Origin: Candidatus Latescibacterota bacterium
Lineage (GTDB): Bacteria; JAAXHH01
Assembly: GCA_022823465.1 (NCBI GenBank)
Contig: JAJEHX010000031.1
Location: 1 to 64,000 of the forward strand
Direction: 5' to 3'
DNA: 64,000 nt
Part shown: piece by piece, positions 1 through 10,420 of the stretch
Layout: each line of letters opens with the position of its first letter
Position numbering within the stretch: position 1 is the stretch's first letter
The notes under the pieces: generated by a model
Told to the model about the DNA's origin: nothing
Databases searched by the model: none
Seen by the model: the letters and a program-made list of their open reading frames with translations, nothing else
Made by a program: the position numbers and the translations under genes

Positions 1-572
1 TGTCCCATGATGTCCCAGGGATGGATGAACACCGCGGCGCCCAGTTCAGCCGCCGCTTCGAACACCGGGAACAGGTGGGGCTCGCTCAGGTTGTTGCCGT
101 TTATGTGGGTCCCGATCTCTATGCCGGACAGCCCCAGTTCCCGGACGCACCGCTCCATTTCACGGATGGCCAGGTCGGGCGCCTGCATCGGCACCGTGCC
201 CAGGCCGATAAACCTGCGGGGCCAGGTATCGGTCACCCCGGCGATATGGTCGTTGAGCATGCGGGACAGGTCCAGCGCGTCCGCCGGCTGTGCCCAGTAG
301 CTGAACATCACCGGGACGGTGGACAGGACCTGGACGTGCACGCCGGCGTCGTCGCATTCCCCGATCCGGGCCGGCGGATCCCACGAGTTGGCCTGAATCT
401 CGCGGAACTGCCTGCCGTCGATCATCATGCGTGCGCATCCCGGCCGGTAGTGATCCAGTTCGACGAACCCGCCGTACCCGTACCGCTTGTGCAGGTCGGG
501 CCAGTTTTCGGGCAGAATATGGGTATGGATGTCGATCTTGGGTATGGGAATGGGGCCGGTGTAGTCGCACAT
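1..572 (-). CDS. ACMSD-type amidohydrolase (2-amino-3-carboxymuconate semialdehyde decarboxylase-like), partial
   Basis: About 190 N-terminal residues are visible; the gene runs off the left edge. The protein opens with the metal-binding HxH (H16, H18) of the amidohydrolase-2 fold, followed by a PENWPDL stretch, then [32 protein letters not shown] and [10 protein letters not shown], and it is cut just after a HPWD motif. These blocks follow animal and bacterial ACMSD closely. ACMSD is a Zn enzyme that decarboxylates 2-amino-3-carboxymuconate 6-semialdehyde in 3-hydroxyanthranilate or nitrobenzoate degradation. The family is about 330 residues, so 140 or so are missing. The ATG at 572 is chosen because homology starts within about ten residues of it. 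It lies 78 nt downstream of a PhyH gene on the same strand. Exact substrate is inferred; a related decarboxylase is possible. Confidence 0.85.
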   Translation of the reverse strand, partial: MCDYTGPIPIPKIDIHTHILPENWPDLHKRYGYGGFVELDHYRPGCARMMIDGRQFREIQANSWDPPARIGECDDAGVHVQVLSTVPVMFSYWAQPADALDLSRMLNDHIAGVTDTWPRRFIGLGTVPMQAPDLAIREMERCVRELGLSGIEIGTHINGNNLSEPHLFPVFEAAAELGAAVFIHPWDIMG

Positions 573-650
573 GGTCCAGGGAGGGGTTCAGGGCGGTTTA
601 TGCAACATCAGGATAACGCGAAATGCGCATTAATGTCAAGATCATGATGA

Positions 651-1592
651 TCACGACATCGCATCGCGATAGGGGGCCGTATCGATGCCTGGAAAGGCGT
701 GGGCAAGCAGGCCCAGGGTCTGTTCCGTGTAGTAGGGATGACCGGGTTCGGGCCAGCCGAACAGCGACCGGACGCGCGGGTTCGTCTGCGTGATGAAGGG
801 AAGCATGTACTCCCGCTCACCGTAGATGAAGGGATTCGAGAACCGGGTCCACCGGTCGGCGTCGCGCCGGCACATGGACAGGGTCCAGAACGCCCGCTGT
901 TTCTTTCGGTTTTCAAAAGGCTGCGCCGAATGGAGCAGGTAGGAAGAATAGAAGGCCGCGGTTCCCTTTGTGCCCACGGCCGGGACCGGCTCCTCCAGGC
1001 CGGCCTTGCGGATGTCCCGCACATGGCTGACGCTCGCCATGTTGCCCGTGTCCCATCCCTCGGCAAAGACCTCGGCCGCCCGGGTGTGCGACCCCGGAAC
1101 GAGCAGCATGGGCGCGCCGTCGTCTTCGACGTCGTGGAGGTATACGCCGGAGTTGATGTAGGAGAAGCGTCCCGCGTCCGTGGACGGCGGAAGGACGCAG
1201 TTGGTGTTGTGGTCGACGTGATATCCGCTCCAGGACTCGTCGGGGTATCGTTCGTCCACCGGTCCCGTGCGCATGAAAAGATGAGCGTTGCAATAACTTG
1301 GCCGGTCGCCCAGGAACAGTTCGAACAGGTCGAGATAGCGGTCGTTCTCGATGAGCCGGTCGAGGGCCGGATCGCCGACGGGAAACTGGGACCGTCCCAC
1401 CACCTCGTCCTGTTTCGTGGTGAATCCATCGCCCACGGATCTCTGTTCGCCTCGTCCGAAGTCCTCGAGCCAGGACGCATAGGACTTGCCGTAGAAATTG
1501 CGTTCCATGGCATCAAGCGCGGCGTCCATTTCTTCGTCGCTGAAGACGTCCGGAATCAGGATGTATCCGTCGCGTCGAAACTGTTCCAGCAT
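651..1592 (-). CDS. Phytanoyl-CoA dioxygenase (PhyH) family protein
   Basis: A 313-residue Fe(II)/2-oxoglutarate-dependent oxygenase. The jelly-roll iron triad is visible: HxD at H125/D127 (GYHVDHN) and the distal H221 (LLHSAQP), with basic residues after it (R229, R233) that could hold the 2-oxoglutarate carboxylate. The start is the ATG at 1592, with GGGGGA about 6 nt upstream. The N-terminus has the usual PhyH opening (FRRDGYILIPDVFSDEEMD). PhyH proteins hydroxylate small molecules of many kinds, so the substrate cannot be read from sequence. It lies between the partial ACMSD-like gene and a sulfatase on the same strand, in a catabolic neighbourhood. It is one of four PhyH genes in the first 18.5 kb. 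Confidence 0.9.
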   Translation of the reverse strand: MLEQFRRDGYILIPDVFSDEEMDAALDAMERNFYGKSYASWLEDFGRGEQRSVGDGFTTKQDEVVGRSQFPVGDPALDRLIENDRYLDLFELFLGDRPSYCNAHLFMRTGPVDERYPDESWSGYHVDHNTNCVLPPSTDAGRFSYINSGVYLHDVEDDGAPMLLVPGSHTRAAEVFAEGWDTGNMASVSHVRDIRKAGLEEPVPAVGTKGTAAFYSSYLLHSAQPFENRKKQRAFWTLSMCRRDADRWTRFSNPFIYGEREYMLPFITQTNPRVRSLFGWPEPGHPYYTEQTLGLLAHAFPGIDTAPYRDAMS

Positions 1593-1645
1593 GGCTGTCC
1601 CCCGCGTTCAAATGTTAAGCTTGCGTGCCGCGGTTTTCGTGCACG

Positions 1646-3055
1646 TCACGCGTTGCGTATCAGGCCGTCCCACGACGGCGCAATGCCGTCTCGCCTGCGC
1701 CGGGATATGTTCAGGGCGGGTCCGTCGGGACGGACTCCGTGGCGCACGATGACGTCGAAATAGGGTTCTCGCGTGGCTTCCAGCAGTTCGAGCAGGCGTG
1801 TCCGCAGATCACGCAGAACGGCCGGATTCGCGTCCGCCAGGTTGTTCATTTCATAGGGGTCTTCCCACAGGTCGAAGAGCACTTCGTGGCCGGTCTCGTA
1901 GAAGGCGTACTTCCACCGGTCCGTGGCCAGCCCACGCCAGTCGGCGTAGTCGAAATGGACCCGCGGCGCGCCCACCATTTCGAGCAGCACGTCAGGAGGA
2001 CCGCTGGAATGCTCTCCCCTCAGGGCCGGCGAGAAATCGGTACCCTGCATGTGCCCGGGTACGGGCACGCCGGCCAGGCCCAGGGTCGTGGGCGCCATGT
2101 CCACCAGGCTGAACAGGTCCATCTTCGCGCCCTGGGGCTCAAGGAACCCGGGTGCGTAAAAAACTACCGGTACCCGCGCGGACTCCTCGTGGGGATGTCC
2201 CTTGTCCTCCATCTGGCCGTGGCTTCCCATGAAGTCGCCGTGATCCGAAAAGTACACCGTGACCGAGTTGTCCCGGAATTCGTCGATGCCTTCGACGGCG
2301 CCTAGCAGGCGGCCGATGTTCCAGTCGAGGTTCTCGATCATGGCGTAATAGGCCGCAAGCCGCTCCCGAAGCCCGGGTGTGCCGCCGAAATTGGGGCGGG
2401 TCTTCAGGGATGCCGGGTCGAATCGCATGTACGCATCTGGCACTTCAAGGGGCCAGTGGGGCGGCTCCACGCTGAGGACGAGAAAGAGCGGGCGGTCCTT
2501 GTCGTAGTCCTGCAGGTACGCAATGGCCATGTCGGTCAATACATCGGTCTGATAGCCCGGCATGCGCGTCGGATCGACGTCGCTGTCCCGGTAGTAGAAG
2601 CCCTTGAACGGCGCATTGTTCATCTCGAATCCGTACCAGTCCTGGAAACCGCCCCGGTGGAATTCCGGTGTGCGCGCCGCCGCTTCCAGGTCGTAGTATC
2701 CCGGGTCGCGCCGCACGTCCGGGGGGATCTGGTCGCGCACCGTCCCGCAGTGCCACTTGCCGAAGTAGGCCGTATGGTAACCGGCTTCCCGAAGTATGGT
2801 GGCGGTGCTCGGCGCCGCCGGCTTGTACACGTCGTGGAACCCCTGCACCGGTCCGGCGTGGGCGTGGCGGCCCGAGAAGATGGTGCCCCGCGACGGGGTG
2901 CAGACGGGACAGTTGGCCCGTGCGCGTACGAAACTCACCCCCTCCGCGGCCATGCGGTCCATGGTGGGGGTCCGCAGATTGGGATCCCCGGCGTGACCCA
3001 TGGCCTGTCCCGCGTGCTCGTCAGACAGGATGTAGATGATGTGCGGTCGTGACAT
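1646..3055 (-). CDS. Sulfatase (type I, formylglycine-dependent)
   Basis: A 469-residue arylsulfatase-type hydrolase. The sulfatase signature CxPSR is present as C52-TPSR; C52 would be converted to formylglycine by a maturase not seen in this window. Metal-site residues include D12 (LSDEH) and the later SDHGDFMGSHG block; the C-terminal DWRGLATDRWKY and LFDLWEDPYEMNNLA blocks are typical of the family. The start is the ATG at 3055 giving MSRPHIIYILSDEH; the longer upstream reading frame is only the shadow of the permease gene. No secretion signal is visible, suggesting a cytoplasmic enzyme. It follows the APC permease by 8 nt, so the two are probably co-transcribed and the permease may bring in a sulfated amine or aromatic. 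Substrate unknown. Confidence 0.93.
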   Translation of the reverse strand: MSRPHIIYILSDEHAGQAMGHAGDPNLRTPTMDRMAAEGVSFVRARANCPVCTPSRGTIFSGRHAHAGPVQGFHDVYKPAAPSTATILREAGYHTAYFGKWHCGTVRDQIPPDVRRDPGYYDLEAAARTPEFHRGGFQDWYGFEMNNAPFKGFYYRDSDVDPTRMPGYQTDVLTDMAIAYLQDYDKDRPLFLVLSVEPPHWPLEVPDAYMRFDPASLKTRPNFGGTPGLRERLAAYYAMIENLDWNIGRLLGAVEGIDEFRDNSVTVYFSDHGDFMGSHGQMEDKGHPHEESARVPVVFYAPGFLEPQGAKMDLFSLVDMAPTTLGLAGVPVPGHMQGTDFSPALRGEHSSGPPDVLLEMVGAPRVHFDYADWRGLATDRWKYAFYETGHEVLFDLWEDPYEMNNLADANPAVLRDLRTRLLELLEATREPYFDVIVRHGVRPDGPALNISRRRRDGIAPSWDGLIRNA

Positions 3056-3063
3056 GTTACCTC

Positions 3064-4449
3064 TTAAGCTCCTGCCGGTTTCTCCCGCTGCTGCTTTTTC
3101 CAATAGAAGTAGAAGGGCAGGCCGATCGCCAGGATCAGGAGACCCAGCAATGGCCGCGTGTAATCGGTAATGAGCGAGTTGGCCAGGACACCGAAGGCGA
3201 TCAGCAGGAACAGGACGGGCGTCACGGGATAGGCCCATACCCGGTAAGGCCGGCGCAGTCCCGGTTCCTTCCTGCGCAGGATGATAAGACCGATCACCGC
3301 GAGCGTCAGGAACACGTAGGTGTAGAACATGGCGAAGCTGACGATCTCGACGAAGGTGCCGGTCAGCGCGAAGACCGAAGCCCACAGGCCCTGCATTACG
3401 ATGGAAACGACAGGGGTGCGGAATCGGGGATGGACATACTGGCAGACCTTGAAAAAGATCTCGTGGTTGGCCATGGCGTGGTAGACCCTGGGGGCCACCA
3501 TCAACTGGGCGTTGACCGTGCCGAAAGTCGTCAGCATGATGGCCGCCGAGATGGCCATCGCGCCGGTGGGGCCTACCAGGGCCTGCAGCGTATCGGCCGC
3601 CGGCCGCCGGGACATCTGCAATTCCTCGAATGAAAGGACCGTGAGGTATACGACGTTGGCCAGGATATAGACCGTGGCCACGATCGCCAGCGCGGCGAAA
3701 ATCGCCCGTGGTATGCTCCGCGCGGGGTCCTTGATTTCCGTCGCGATGAACGTCACGAAAAACCAGCCGTTGTAGGCGAAGAGCGCGCCCAGGATCGCCA
3801 GGCTCAGGCCGCCCAGGAGCGCGGTCCCCGTCTTTTCCTGCACCAGTGGGGTCCAGGAGACTTCCGTGCCCGAAGCCAGGAAGAAACCGAGCAGGATGAC
3901 GGCCAGGACGGCGCCGACCTTGATGAAGGCGAACACGTTCTGAACCGACCCGCCGATCTTGACGCCCAGGCAGTTGACCACGGTCAGGAAGAGAATGCAT
4001 CCCACGGCCAGCAAACGTTCGGTCCAGAGGTCTTCGATGCCGAAGAGTCCGCCGGCGTACCGGGCGAAGACGGTGGCCACCGCGCCCATGGCGCCGGTGA
4101 TGATGATGAAGAGAAAGGCCCACCCGAAGAGAAAGGCGATCAGGTCCGTGTTGTAAGCGCGTCTGAGGAAGGCGTAGGTGCCCCCGCTCCTCGGAATGGC
4201 CGCGCCGAGTTCCGCGTAGCACAGCGCGCCCGCAAGGGCGAGCACGCCGGCGATGATCCACACGAACAGGCTGAGCGCGGGCGAGCCGACCTGCGAGGCC
4301 ACCGTGCTCGGTACCATGAAGATGCCCGAACCGATGATCGCCCCGATGATCACCGCCGTACCGGTTTTAGCAGTCAATACACGGAGCAGCCTGGGCTGGC
4401 CCGCTGGTAGTATCTCCTCAACGAGTTCGTCGTCATGGGTATGTGACAT
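3064..4449 (-). CDS. APC-superfamily amino acid permease
   Basis: A 461-residue inner-membrane protein with about twelve hydrophobic segments. Near the N-terminus it has the APC substrate-binding glycine motif (IIGSGIFMVP) in TM1, then YAELGAAIPRSGG and the FAYNGW segment in mid-protein. It resembles the LAT/YfnA-like amino acid-polyamine-organocation branch. The ATG at 4449 (MSHTHDDEL) is preferred over an upstream in-frame start at 4524: it has AGGAG 5 nt upstream, and the longer version would overlap hpaD. The gene sits between hpaD (44 nt upstream) and the sulfatase (8 nt downstream), so it probably imports the substrate of the surrounding aromatic-degradation genes. That link is inference. 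Confidence 0.92.
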   Translation of the reverse strand: MSHTHDDELVEEILPAGQPRLLRVLTAKTGTAVIIGAIIGSGIFMVPSTVASQVGSPALSLFVWIIAGVLALAGALCYAELGAAIPRSGGTYAFLRRAYNTDLIAFLFGWAFLFIIITGAMGAVATVFARYAGGLFGIEDLWTERLLAVGCILFLTVVNCLGVKIGGSVQNVFAFIKVGAVLAVILLGFFLASGTEVSWTPLVQEKTGTALLGGLSLAILGALFAYNGWFFVTFIATEIKDPARSIPRAIFAALAIVATVYILANVVYLTVLSFEELQMSRRPAADTLQALVGPTGAMAISAAIMLTTFGTVNAQLMVAPRVYHAMANHEIFFKVCQYVHPRFRTPVVSIVMQGLWASVFALTGTFVEIVSFAMFYTYVFLTLAVIGLIILRRKEPGLRRPYRVWAYPVTPVLFLLIAFGVLANSLITDYTRPLLGLLILAIGLPFYFYWKKQQREKPAGA

Positions 4450-4492
4450 GGGGGCTCCTGTTGGAATGCGGTCTGGATTTCCTTCTGCGGGT

Positions 4493-5488
4493 CTATTCCG
4501 GCGCGATGACCGGCGCGGCTTCAAGCTTCGACGGGACGGGATCGACCCCGTGAAAAGGGGTGCCGTGCTCGAACCACGACCGCGGGGCGGCCTGTCCCCA
4601 CAGCGTCTGCCGCCGGGTGTCCTTCAGGTCCCATATCCGCGCGGGATGGTCCGGGTCGACGGTGACGTAGTCTCCCGTGAACAGCTCGATCCGGTGGCCG
4701 TTCCGGTCGCGCAGGTACAGGAAGAAGGCGTTCGAGATGCCGTGGCGGCCAGGTCCCCGCTCGAAGGCGTCGCGGTGCTCCGAACTGGCGAGACGGTCAC
4801 AGAAGTGGATGACGTCCATGGCCGTGGGCACGTAGACCCCGACATGGTGCAGGCGGGGCCCGAGACCGTTGGTGAAGGCGATGTCGTGGACGCCGCCCCG
4901 GCGGTGCAGCCAGGTCGCCCAGAGGTCCGATTCCTCGTCCTCGATATCGGCCACCGTCACCTCCGTGGGCCGGAATCCGAGCGACTCGGCATAGAAGGCC
5001 GTCATCCCGTTGACGTCATGGGAGAACAGGTTGAAATGGTCGATGCGCTGGATATGGGCGCCCCGGTACCGGTTGTACTCCTGAAGCAGCAGTTCCCGCC
5101 GCTCCATTTCGTAATAGAACTCCAGGGGAATGCCGAAGGGATCTTCCACGTGCAGCGTGCGGCCCTGGGCGTGCCGGTCGACGAAGGCCGCCGTGCATCC
5201 GGCCGAAGCGTAGAAAGCCTCGGCCCGGTCCAGATCGGCTTCGCCGGCGACCTTGAAGGCGATGCGGCGCACGACGGGTTCGTCCGCCTTCGTCAGGACC
5301 AGCGAGTGGTGGTTCCGTTCCTCCATGCCGCGCAGGTAGAGCGCCTCGCCGGTATCGTCCTCGCAGACGTACCCGAGCAGGTCGACATAGAAGTCCCGCG
5401 CGTAGTCCAGGTCGGTCACGCCCCACTCCGCGTGGCTGGCGCGAACGATATTGAAGGGCGGGGACGGATTTGCAACGGGTACGGGCAC
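4493..5488 (-). CDS. hpaD: Homoprotocatechuate (3,4-dihydroxyphenylacetate) 2,3-dioxygenase
   Basis: An extradiol ring-cleaving dioxygenase of the vicinal-oxygen-chelate fold, matching the Brevibacterium fuscum-type homoprotocatechuate 2,3-dioxygenase in length and motifs. The 2-His-1-Glu iron ligands are visible: about H151 (IDHFN), H215 (RLHHVG) and E268 (GHRIELF), plus the acid-base His in GGVHDIAF. The block ERGPGRHGISNAFFLYL is diagnostic. The start is uncertain. A GTG at 5488 has AAAGGA 7 nt upstream and gives an N-terminus of the family's usual length (331 aa). Upstream ATGs at 5536 and 5509 are possible but lie within a short tandem repeat. It opens catechol rings to 5-carboxymethyl-2-hydroxymuconate semialdehyde, the substrate of the adjacent hpaE product. 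Confidence 0.9.
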   Translation of the reverse strand: MPVPVANPSPPFNIVRASHAEWGVTDLDYARDFYVDLLGYVCEDDTGEALYLRGMEERNHHSLVLTKADEPVVRRIAFKVAGEADLDRAEAFYASAGCTAAFVDRHAQGRTLHVEDPFGIPLEFYYEMERRELLLQEYNRYRGAHIQRIDHFNLFSHDVNGMTAFYAESLGFRPTEVTVADIEDEESDLWATWLHRRGGVHDIAFTNGLGPRLHHVGVYVPTAMDVIHFCDRLASSEHRDAFERGPGRHGISNAFFLYLRDRNGHRIELFTGDYVTVDPDHPARIWDLKDTRRQTLWGQAAPRSWFEHGTPFHGVDPVPSKLEAAPVIAPE

Positions 5489-5512
5489 GGCATGTCCTTT
5501 CGCGCACATCTG

Positions 5513-5560
5513 CTGCGGCATGGGTTTCAGACGCACTGCGGCATGGGTTTCAAGCGCGCA
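5513..5560. repeat. Tandem repeat (23 and 25 bp units) directly after the hpaE stop
   Basis: Two near-identical copies sharing the core CTGCGGCATGGGTTTCA (plus strand), units 23 and 25 bp. The second ends one base before the hpaE stop codon (5561-5563). The repeats supply two spurious in-frame ATGs upstream of hpaD. It belongs to the family of stop-adjacent short duplications found across this window. Confidence 0.85.
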
Positions 5561-7080
<1,520 letters not shown>

Positions 7081-7084
<4 letters not shown>

Positions 7085-7836
7085 GATACGTCCTCCTTGA
7101 GACGATCGACCACGTCGTTTTCCAGGGTGCCCAGTCCGTCCACCTCCAGCCGGAGCCGGTCGCCCGCGTGGATGTGGGAAATGCCTTCCGGCGTGCCCGA
7201 CCAGATCATATCCCCGGGGTTCAGGGTCATGTAGGCCGTGATGTACTCGATGAGTTCGGCGACGCTGTGGCGCAGGTCGCCCGACCAGCCCTCCTGGCGA
7301 AGTTCCCCGTTGACGTAAGTGCGCAGGTGCACGTCCGCCGGATCGATCTCGTCCGCCGTGGTCAGGAAGGGTCCGAGAGGTCCGAAAGTATCGAATCCCT
7401 TCGCCTTGATGGGCGGCCGGAAGTAATTGCTCACGAAGTCGCGGATCGTCAGGTCGTTGCCGATGGTGTAACCGCCCACGTAGTCCAGGGCCTGGCCGGC
7501 CTTCACCTTGCGCGCCGGTCTTCCGATCACGGCGACCAGTTCGCATTCGTAGTGCAGGTAATCGAATTCAGGGGGGACGACGATCTTCGCCCGGTGTCCG
7601 ATGAAGGTCTGGGGCATCTTGTTGAACAGGATCGGCTCCTCGGGCAGGTCCAGGTTCAGTTCCTTCGCGTGCTCCGTGTACCCCAGGGCGACGCCGATGG
7701 CCTTGCTCGTATGGGCCACCGGAGGCAGGAACATGACGTCCTCCGGATCGTAGGCCACCGTGCCCACCATGAGTTTTCCGTCTTCATAAACGGCTTCGAG
7801 GACCTGGCCGTTACAGGCGAACCGCGCTGTTTTCAT
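7081..7836 (-). CDS. hpaG: Fumarylacetoacetate hydrolase family protein, HpaG-like (isomerase/decarboxylase)
   Basis: A 251-residue single-domain FAH-fold enzyme. The divalent-metal ligands are seen as E97/E99 (HYECELV) and D128 (IGNDLTIRD); the family blocks SGTPEGI and GDRLRLEVDGLG follow. In the homoprotocatechuate pathway HpaG decarboxylates and isomerises the product of HpaE; the E. coli protein is a two-domain fusion of about 430 residues, so this is the single-domain form found in other phyla. It precedes hpaE with a 4-nt ATAG overlap and ends RLKEDVS, and its last codons carry the hpaE Shine-Dalgarno, implying coupled translation. The start is the ATG at 7836, with homology from the first residues. 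The HpaG assignment over other FAH enzymes rests mainly on hpaE/hpaD context. Confidence 0.88.
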
Positions 7837-7848
7837 CGCTATTCTCCG

Positions 7849-8721
7849 TTATACTTCATACCAGTGTTCCACGCTATGTTCCAGGTCCCCGGGACGGGGA
7901 TACCGGTCTTCCATTTCCGTGATCGCGGCCTCCACCTCCGTCGCTGTGGGTACGAGATCCCGCTGGCCGGCGGAAAGGTCGTAGACCGACCGGCCTTCCG
8001 TGGAAAGCAGGAGGTCCAGGTCTATCCGGCCCGCGGGCCGGCGCCTGAGCAGGACGGCGTAGGTGTCGCAGTACAGGTCCGGATCGTAGTCACAAGTCCG
8101 GCTTTCCTGTTCTTCTCCATCGAGCAGCCCGAACCGCCGGGCCACCGCGCACAGGTCCTCCCACAGGGCGTACATGATGTCGGGCTGCGCATCGCCCTTC
8201 TCCCGTTCGTGCAGGGGCCGGGCGCTCCGTTCCTTGCGCTGCGTTTCGATGAGTCGTCTTACTCGCAGGGACGGCGTGGGGATTGCGAAGTAGGTGGACT
8301 CCCCGTCGGCAAGCAGCGGTTCGACCGGATCTGCCTCCGTCCGTACCAGTTCGACCAGCCGGTTGCCGATGACCGGCACCTCGCCGATGAGGATGTCCGG
8401 CCGGCCGAGGTGCGTTTCCGCCCAGTTGCCCACGGCGCGCCGGGACCACATGCCGGCCGCCTTGCGTACGCCCGCGTGGGTAATACCGTCCACTTCGTGA
8501 TAATGTTCCTTCACCCGGTTGTTTGTCAAGAACGGCAGCCGGCAGACGTCCCACTGGAGCAGGTGAGGCGTCCGCCCGAGACCGTGGGCCAGAATGGCCA
8601 GTTGTTGCAGCAACAGGCTCTTCCCGGTGCCCGGCAATCCGGCGAGGAAGACCATTTTCCGGGTTTTAACCAGATGCAGGAGGGCCTGGAACAGCCCGCT
8701 TTCTTCGGGGATCAGGAGCAT
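7849..8721 (-). CDS. P-loop ATPase of unknown function
   Basis: A 290-residue protein with a clear Walker A motif GLPGTGKS at residues 28-35, preceded by a hydrophobic strand (KMVFLAG). A plausible acidic Walker B-like strand is RPDILIGEVPVIG. The C-terminal half contains an acidic stretch and no domain I recognise; there are no membrane segments. The short N-terminal part before the P-loop suggests a small nucleotide kinase or STAND/AAA-like switch rather than a transporter. It sits 12 nt before hpaG and 19 nt after the thiamine-diphosphate enzyme on the same strand, so it is almost certainly part of the same transcript. Function is not assigned; a role in activating or regulating the neighbouring enzymes is speculation. 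Confidence 0.8.
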   Translation of the reverse strand: MLLIPEESGLFQALLHLVKTRKMVFLAGLPGTGKSLLLQQLAILAHGLGRTPHLLQWDVCRLPFLTNNRVKEHYHEVDGITHAGVRKAAGMWSRRAVGNWAETHLGRPDILIGEVPVIGNRLVELVRTEADPVEPLLADGESTYFAIPTPSLRVRRLIETQRKERSARPLHEREKGDAQPDIMYALWEDLCAVARRFGLLDGEEQESRTCDYDPDLYCDTYAVLLRRRPAGRIDLDLLLSTEGRSVYDLSAGQRDLVPTATEVEAAITEMEDRYPRPGDLEHSVEHWYEV

Positions 8722-8740
8722 GACGCAATCGGACCGTCCG

Positions 8741-10420
8741 CTAGGCGTCCCGGCCCCCTCCTCTCACCCTGGGACCGCGCTTGAACCGGTCCGCGTCCGG
8801 CATCTCGCCCACGGGAATCTCCACCACGGTGGGACCGTCCCCGGCGAACCCCTCGCGTATCGCCCCGCGCAGTTCGTCCGGCGTGCGCGCGTGTAGTCCC
8901 CTGGCCCCGAACGATTCGGCCAGCCGGACGAAGTCGGGGTTTCGGAGGTCGGAGGCGATGACCCGGTTGCCGTATTGTTCCTTCTGCATCCGCTTCACGT
9001 TGCCGTAGGCATTGTCGTTGAACACGAGCGTGACCAGGCCGATGCCGTGTTGCACCGCAGTGGCCAGTTCCTGCACGGCAAACATGAACCCGCCGTCGCC
9101 CGAAATGGAGAGGACGCGCCGGCCGGGATGGGCGGCCTTGACGCCCAGCGCCGTGGGAAAGCCCCAGCCCAAAGTGCCCTGGTAGCCGGTGGAAATGAAC
9201 GTGTAGGGCTTGTACACCGGCATCACCTGCCGGCTGGCATAGCCCACCTGGGTCAGTTCCTCCACGAAGATGCCGTCTTCGCCCAGTTCTTCGCGGATGA
9301 TCCGAAGGAAGACGGCCTGGGGTTCCAGGGCGGATGCGAGCATGGCCGCCGTTTCTTCCTTCAGCGTCTCCATTTCGGATTTTCTAGACGCGCGCGGCCG
9401 GTTGTGTTTGTAGACAAGGGGGATCAGCAGGGGCATGGCGTCTTCGGTTCGCGCCGTGATGGGCAGGTCCGGCATGGTGATCCGGTCGTGGGCCGCCCGG
9501 TCCGCATCGATGCGGACGATGGTCAGGTTCTCGTCCACGCCCCAGTTGAGCTGGGGTATCTCCATCCGGGAGCCCACGGCCAGGGCGACGTCCACCTTCG
9601 GCCACAGCCTGTGTCCGGACGGGTTGGTGAGACTGAGATAATGGCGGCTGTCCAGCACGCCCCGCCCCGTCCGGTAGCTGACGACCGGCGCCTGGAGCAG
9701 TTCAGCGAGTTGCCGCACCTCCTCAGGCACGTTCATGGCGCCTCGGCCCACGAAGATCATGGGGTTCTCGGCCCGCCCGAGGATGCGCGCGGCCTCTTCA
9801 AGGGCATCCGTGTCGACGGGGTCGGGCGCGATGGGCAGCGGACCGGGAATCCGGTCCACCGCGCCTTCGGACGCGAGCACGTCCCAGGGGCATTCCAGGC
9901 CCACGGGACGGGGCCTGCCCGCTTGCAGTTGCCTCAGGGCCTCGGCCGTCCTGCCAGGCGCCTCGGACGGTCCCGTGATGCGGGCGGACCACTTGGTCAG
10001 AGAACGGAGCACCCGCAACTGGTCGTTGATTTCGTGCAACTGGCCGATGCCGCGGCCGATGAACTTCGAAGGGATCTCGCCGGTCAGGCACAGGACCTTC
10101 GCGTTGGTGGCATAGGCCGTGCAAAGGGCGCCGGTACTGTTGAGAAACCCGGGTCCGGGGACCACGTTGTAGACGCCGGCCCGGTCCGTGGACAGGGCGT
10201 AACCGAGGGCCATGTAGGCCGCGCCCTGTTCATGCCGGGTGTGGATGACCCTGATCCGGTCGCGATGGTCGTGGAACGCGTTGTAGAGCGCGTCGTTCTG
10301 AACGCCCGGCAGCCCGAAGACCGTATCGACGCCGTGGGAGACCAGGGTCCGGACGATGGCTTCGGCGGTGGTCATTTCGGTCATGTAGGAAGGTGCGGCG
10401 GCTTCCGCGCGGGCGGTCAC
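8741..10420 (-). CDS. Thiamine-diphosphate-dependent enzyme (acetolactate synthase-like)
   Basis: A 559-residue three-domain ThDP enzyme. The cofactor-activating Glu is E64 (RHEQGAAYMA), the central FAD/nucleotide-like domain is in the middle, and the C-terminal ThDP/Mg motif is GDGGFMF...FNDNAYG. It belongs to the broad acetolactate synthase/benzoylformate decarboxylase family; the reaction (2-oxoacid decarboxylation or carboligation) cannot be fixed from sequence. It starts at GTG 10420, which overlaps the stop of the preceding dehydrogenase (GTGA), a typical coupling overlap; an internal ATG twelve codons in is an alternative. Together with the upstream 2-hydroxyacid dehydrogenase it may process a 2-oxo/2-hydroxyacid intermediate. 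That is inference from operon order. Confidence 0.9.
   Translation of the reverse strand: MTARAEAAAPSYMTEMTTAEAIVRTLVSHGVDTVFGLPGVQNDALYNAFHDHRDRIRVIHTRHEQGAAYMALGYALSTDRAGVYNVVPGPGFLNSTGALCTAYATNAKVLCLTGEIPSKFIGRGIGQLHEINDQLRVLRSLTKWSARITGPSEAPGRTAEALRQLQAGRPRPVGLECPWDVLASEGAVDRIPGPLPIAPDPVDTDALEEAARILGRAENPMIFVGRGAMNVPEEVRQLAELLQAPVVSYRTGRGVLDSRHYLSLTNPSGHRLWPKVDVALAVGSRMEIPQLNWGVDENLTIVRIDADRAAHDRITMPDLPITARTEDAMPLLIPLVYKHNRPRASRKSEMETLKEETAAMLASALEPQAVFLRIIREELGEDGIFVEELTQVGYASRQVMPVYKPYTFISTGYQGTLGWGFPTALGVKAAHPGRRVLSISGDGGFMFAVQELATAVQHGIGLVTLVFNDNAYGNVKRMQKEQYGNRVIASDLRNPDFVRLAESFGARGLHARTPDELRGAIREGFAGDGPTVVEIPVGEMPDADRFKRGPRVRGGGRDA

Noticed and set aside
3056-4261. Extension of the sulfatase frame upstream to about 870 codons
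   Set aside because: It reads the permease gene in another phase. The sulfatase N-terminus (MSRPHIIYILSDEH) begins at 3055 as in the family.
5489-5536. N-terminal extension of hpaD starting at ATG 5536
   Set aside because: The extra residues are encoded by the duplicated 23-25 bp unit and by the ribosome-binding site of the GTG at 5488. Homologues start at the GTG position.
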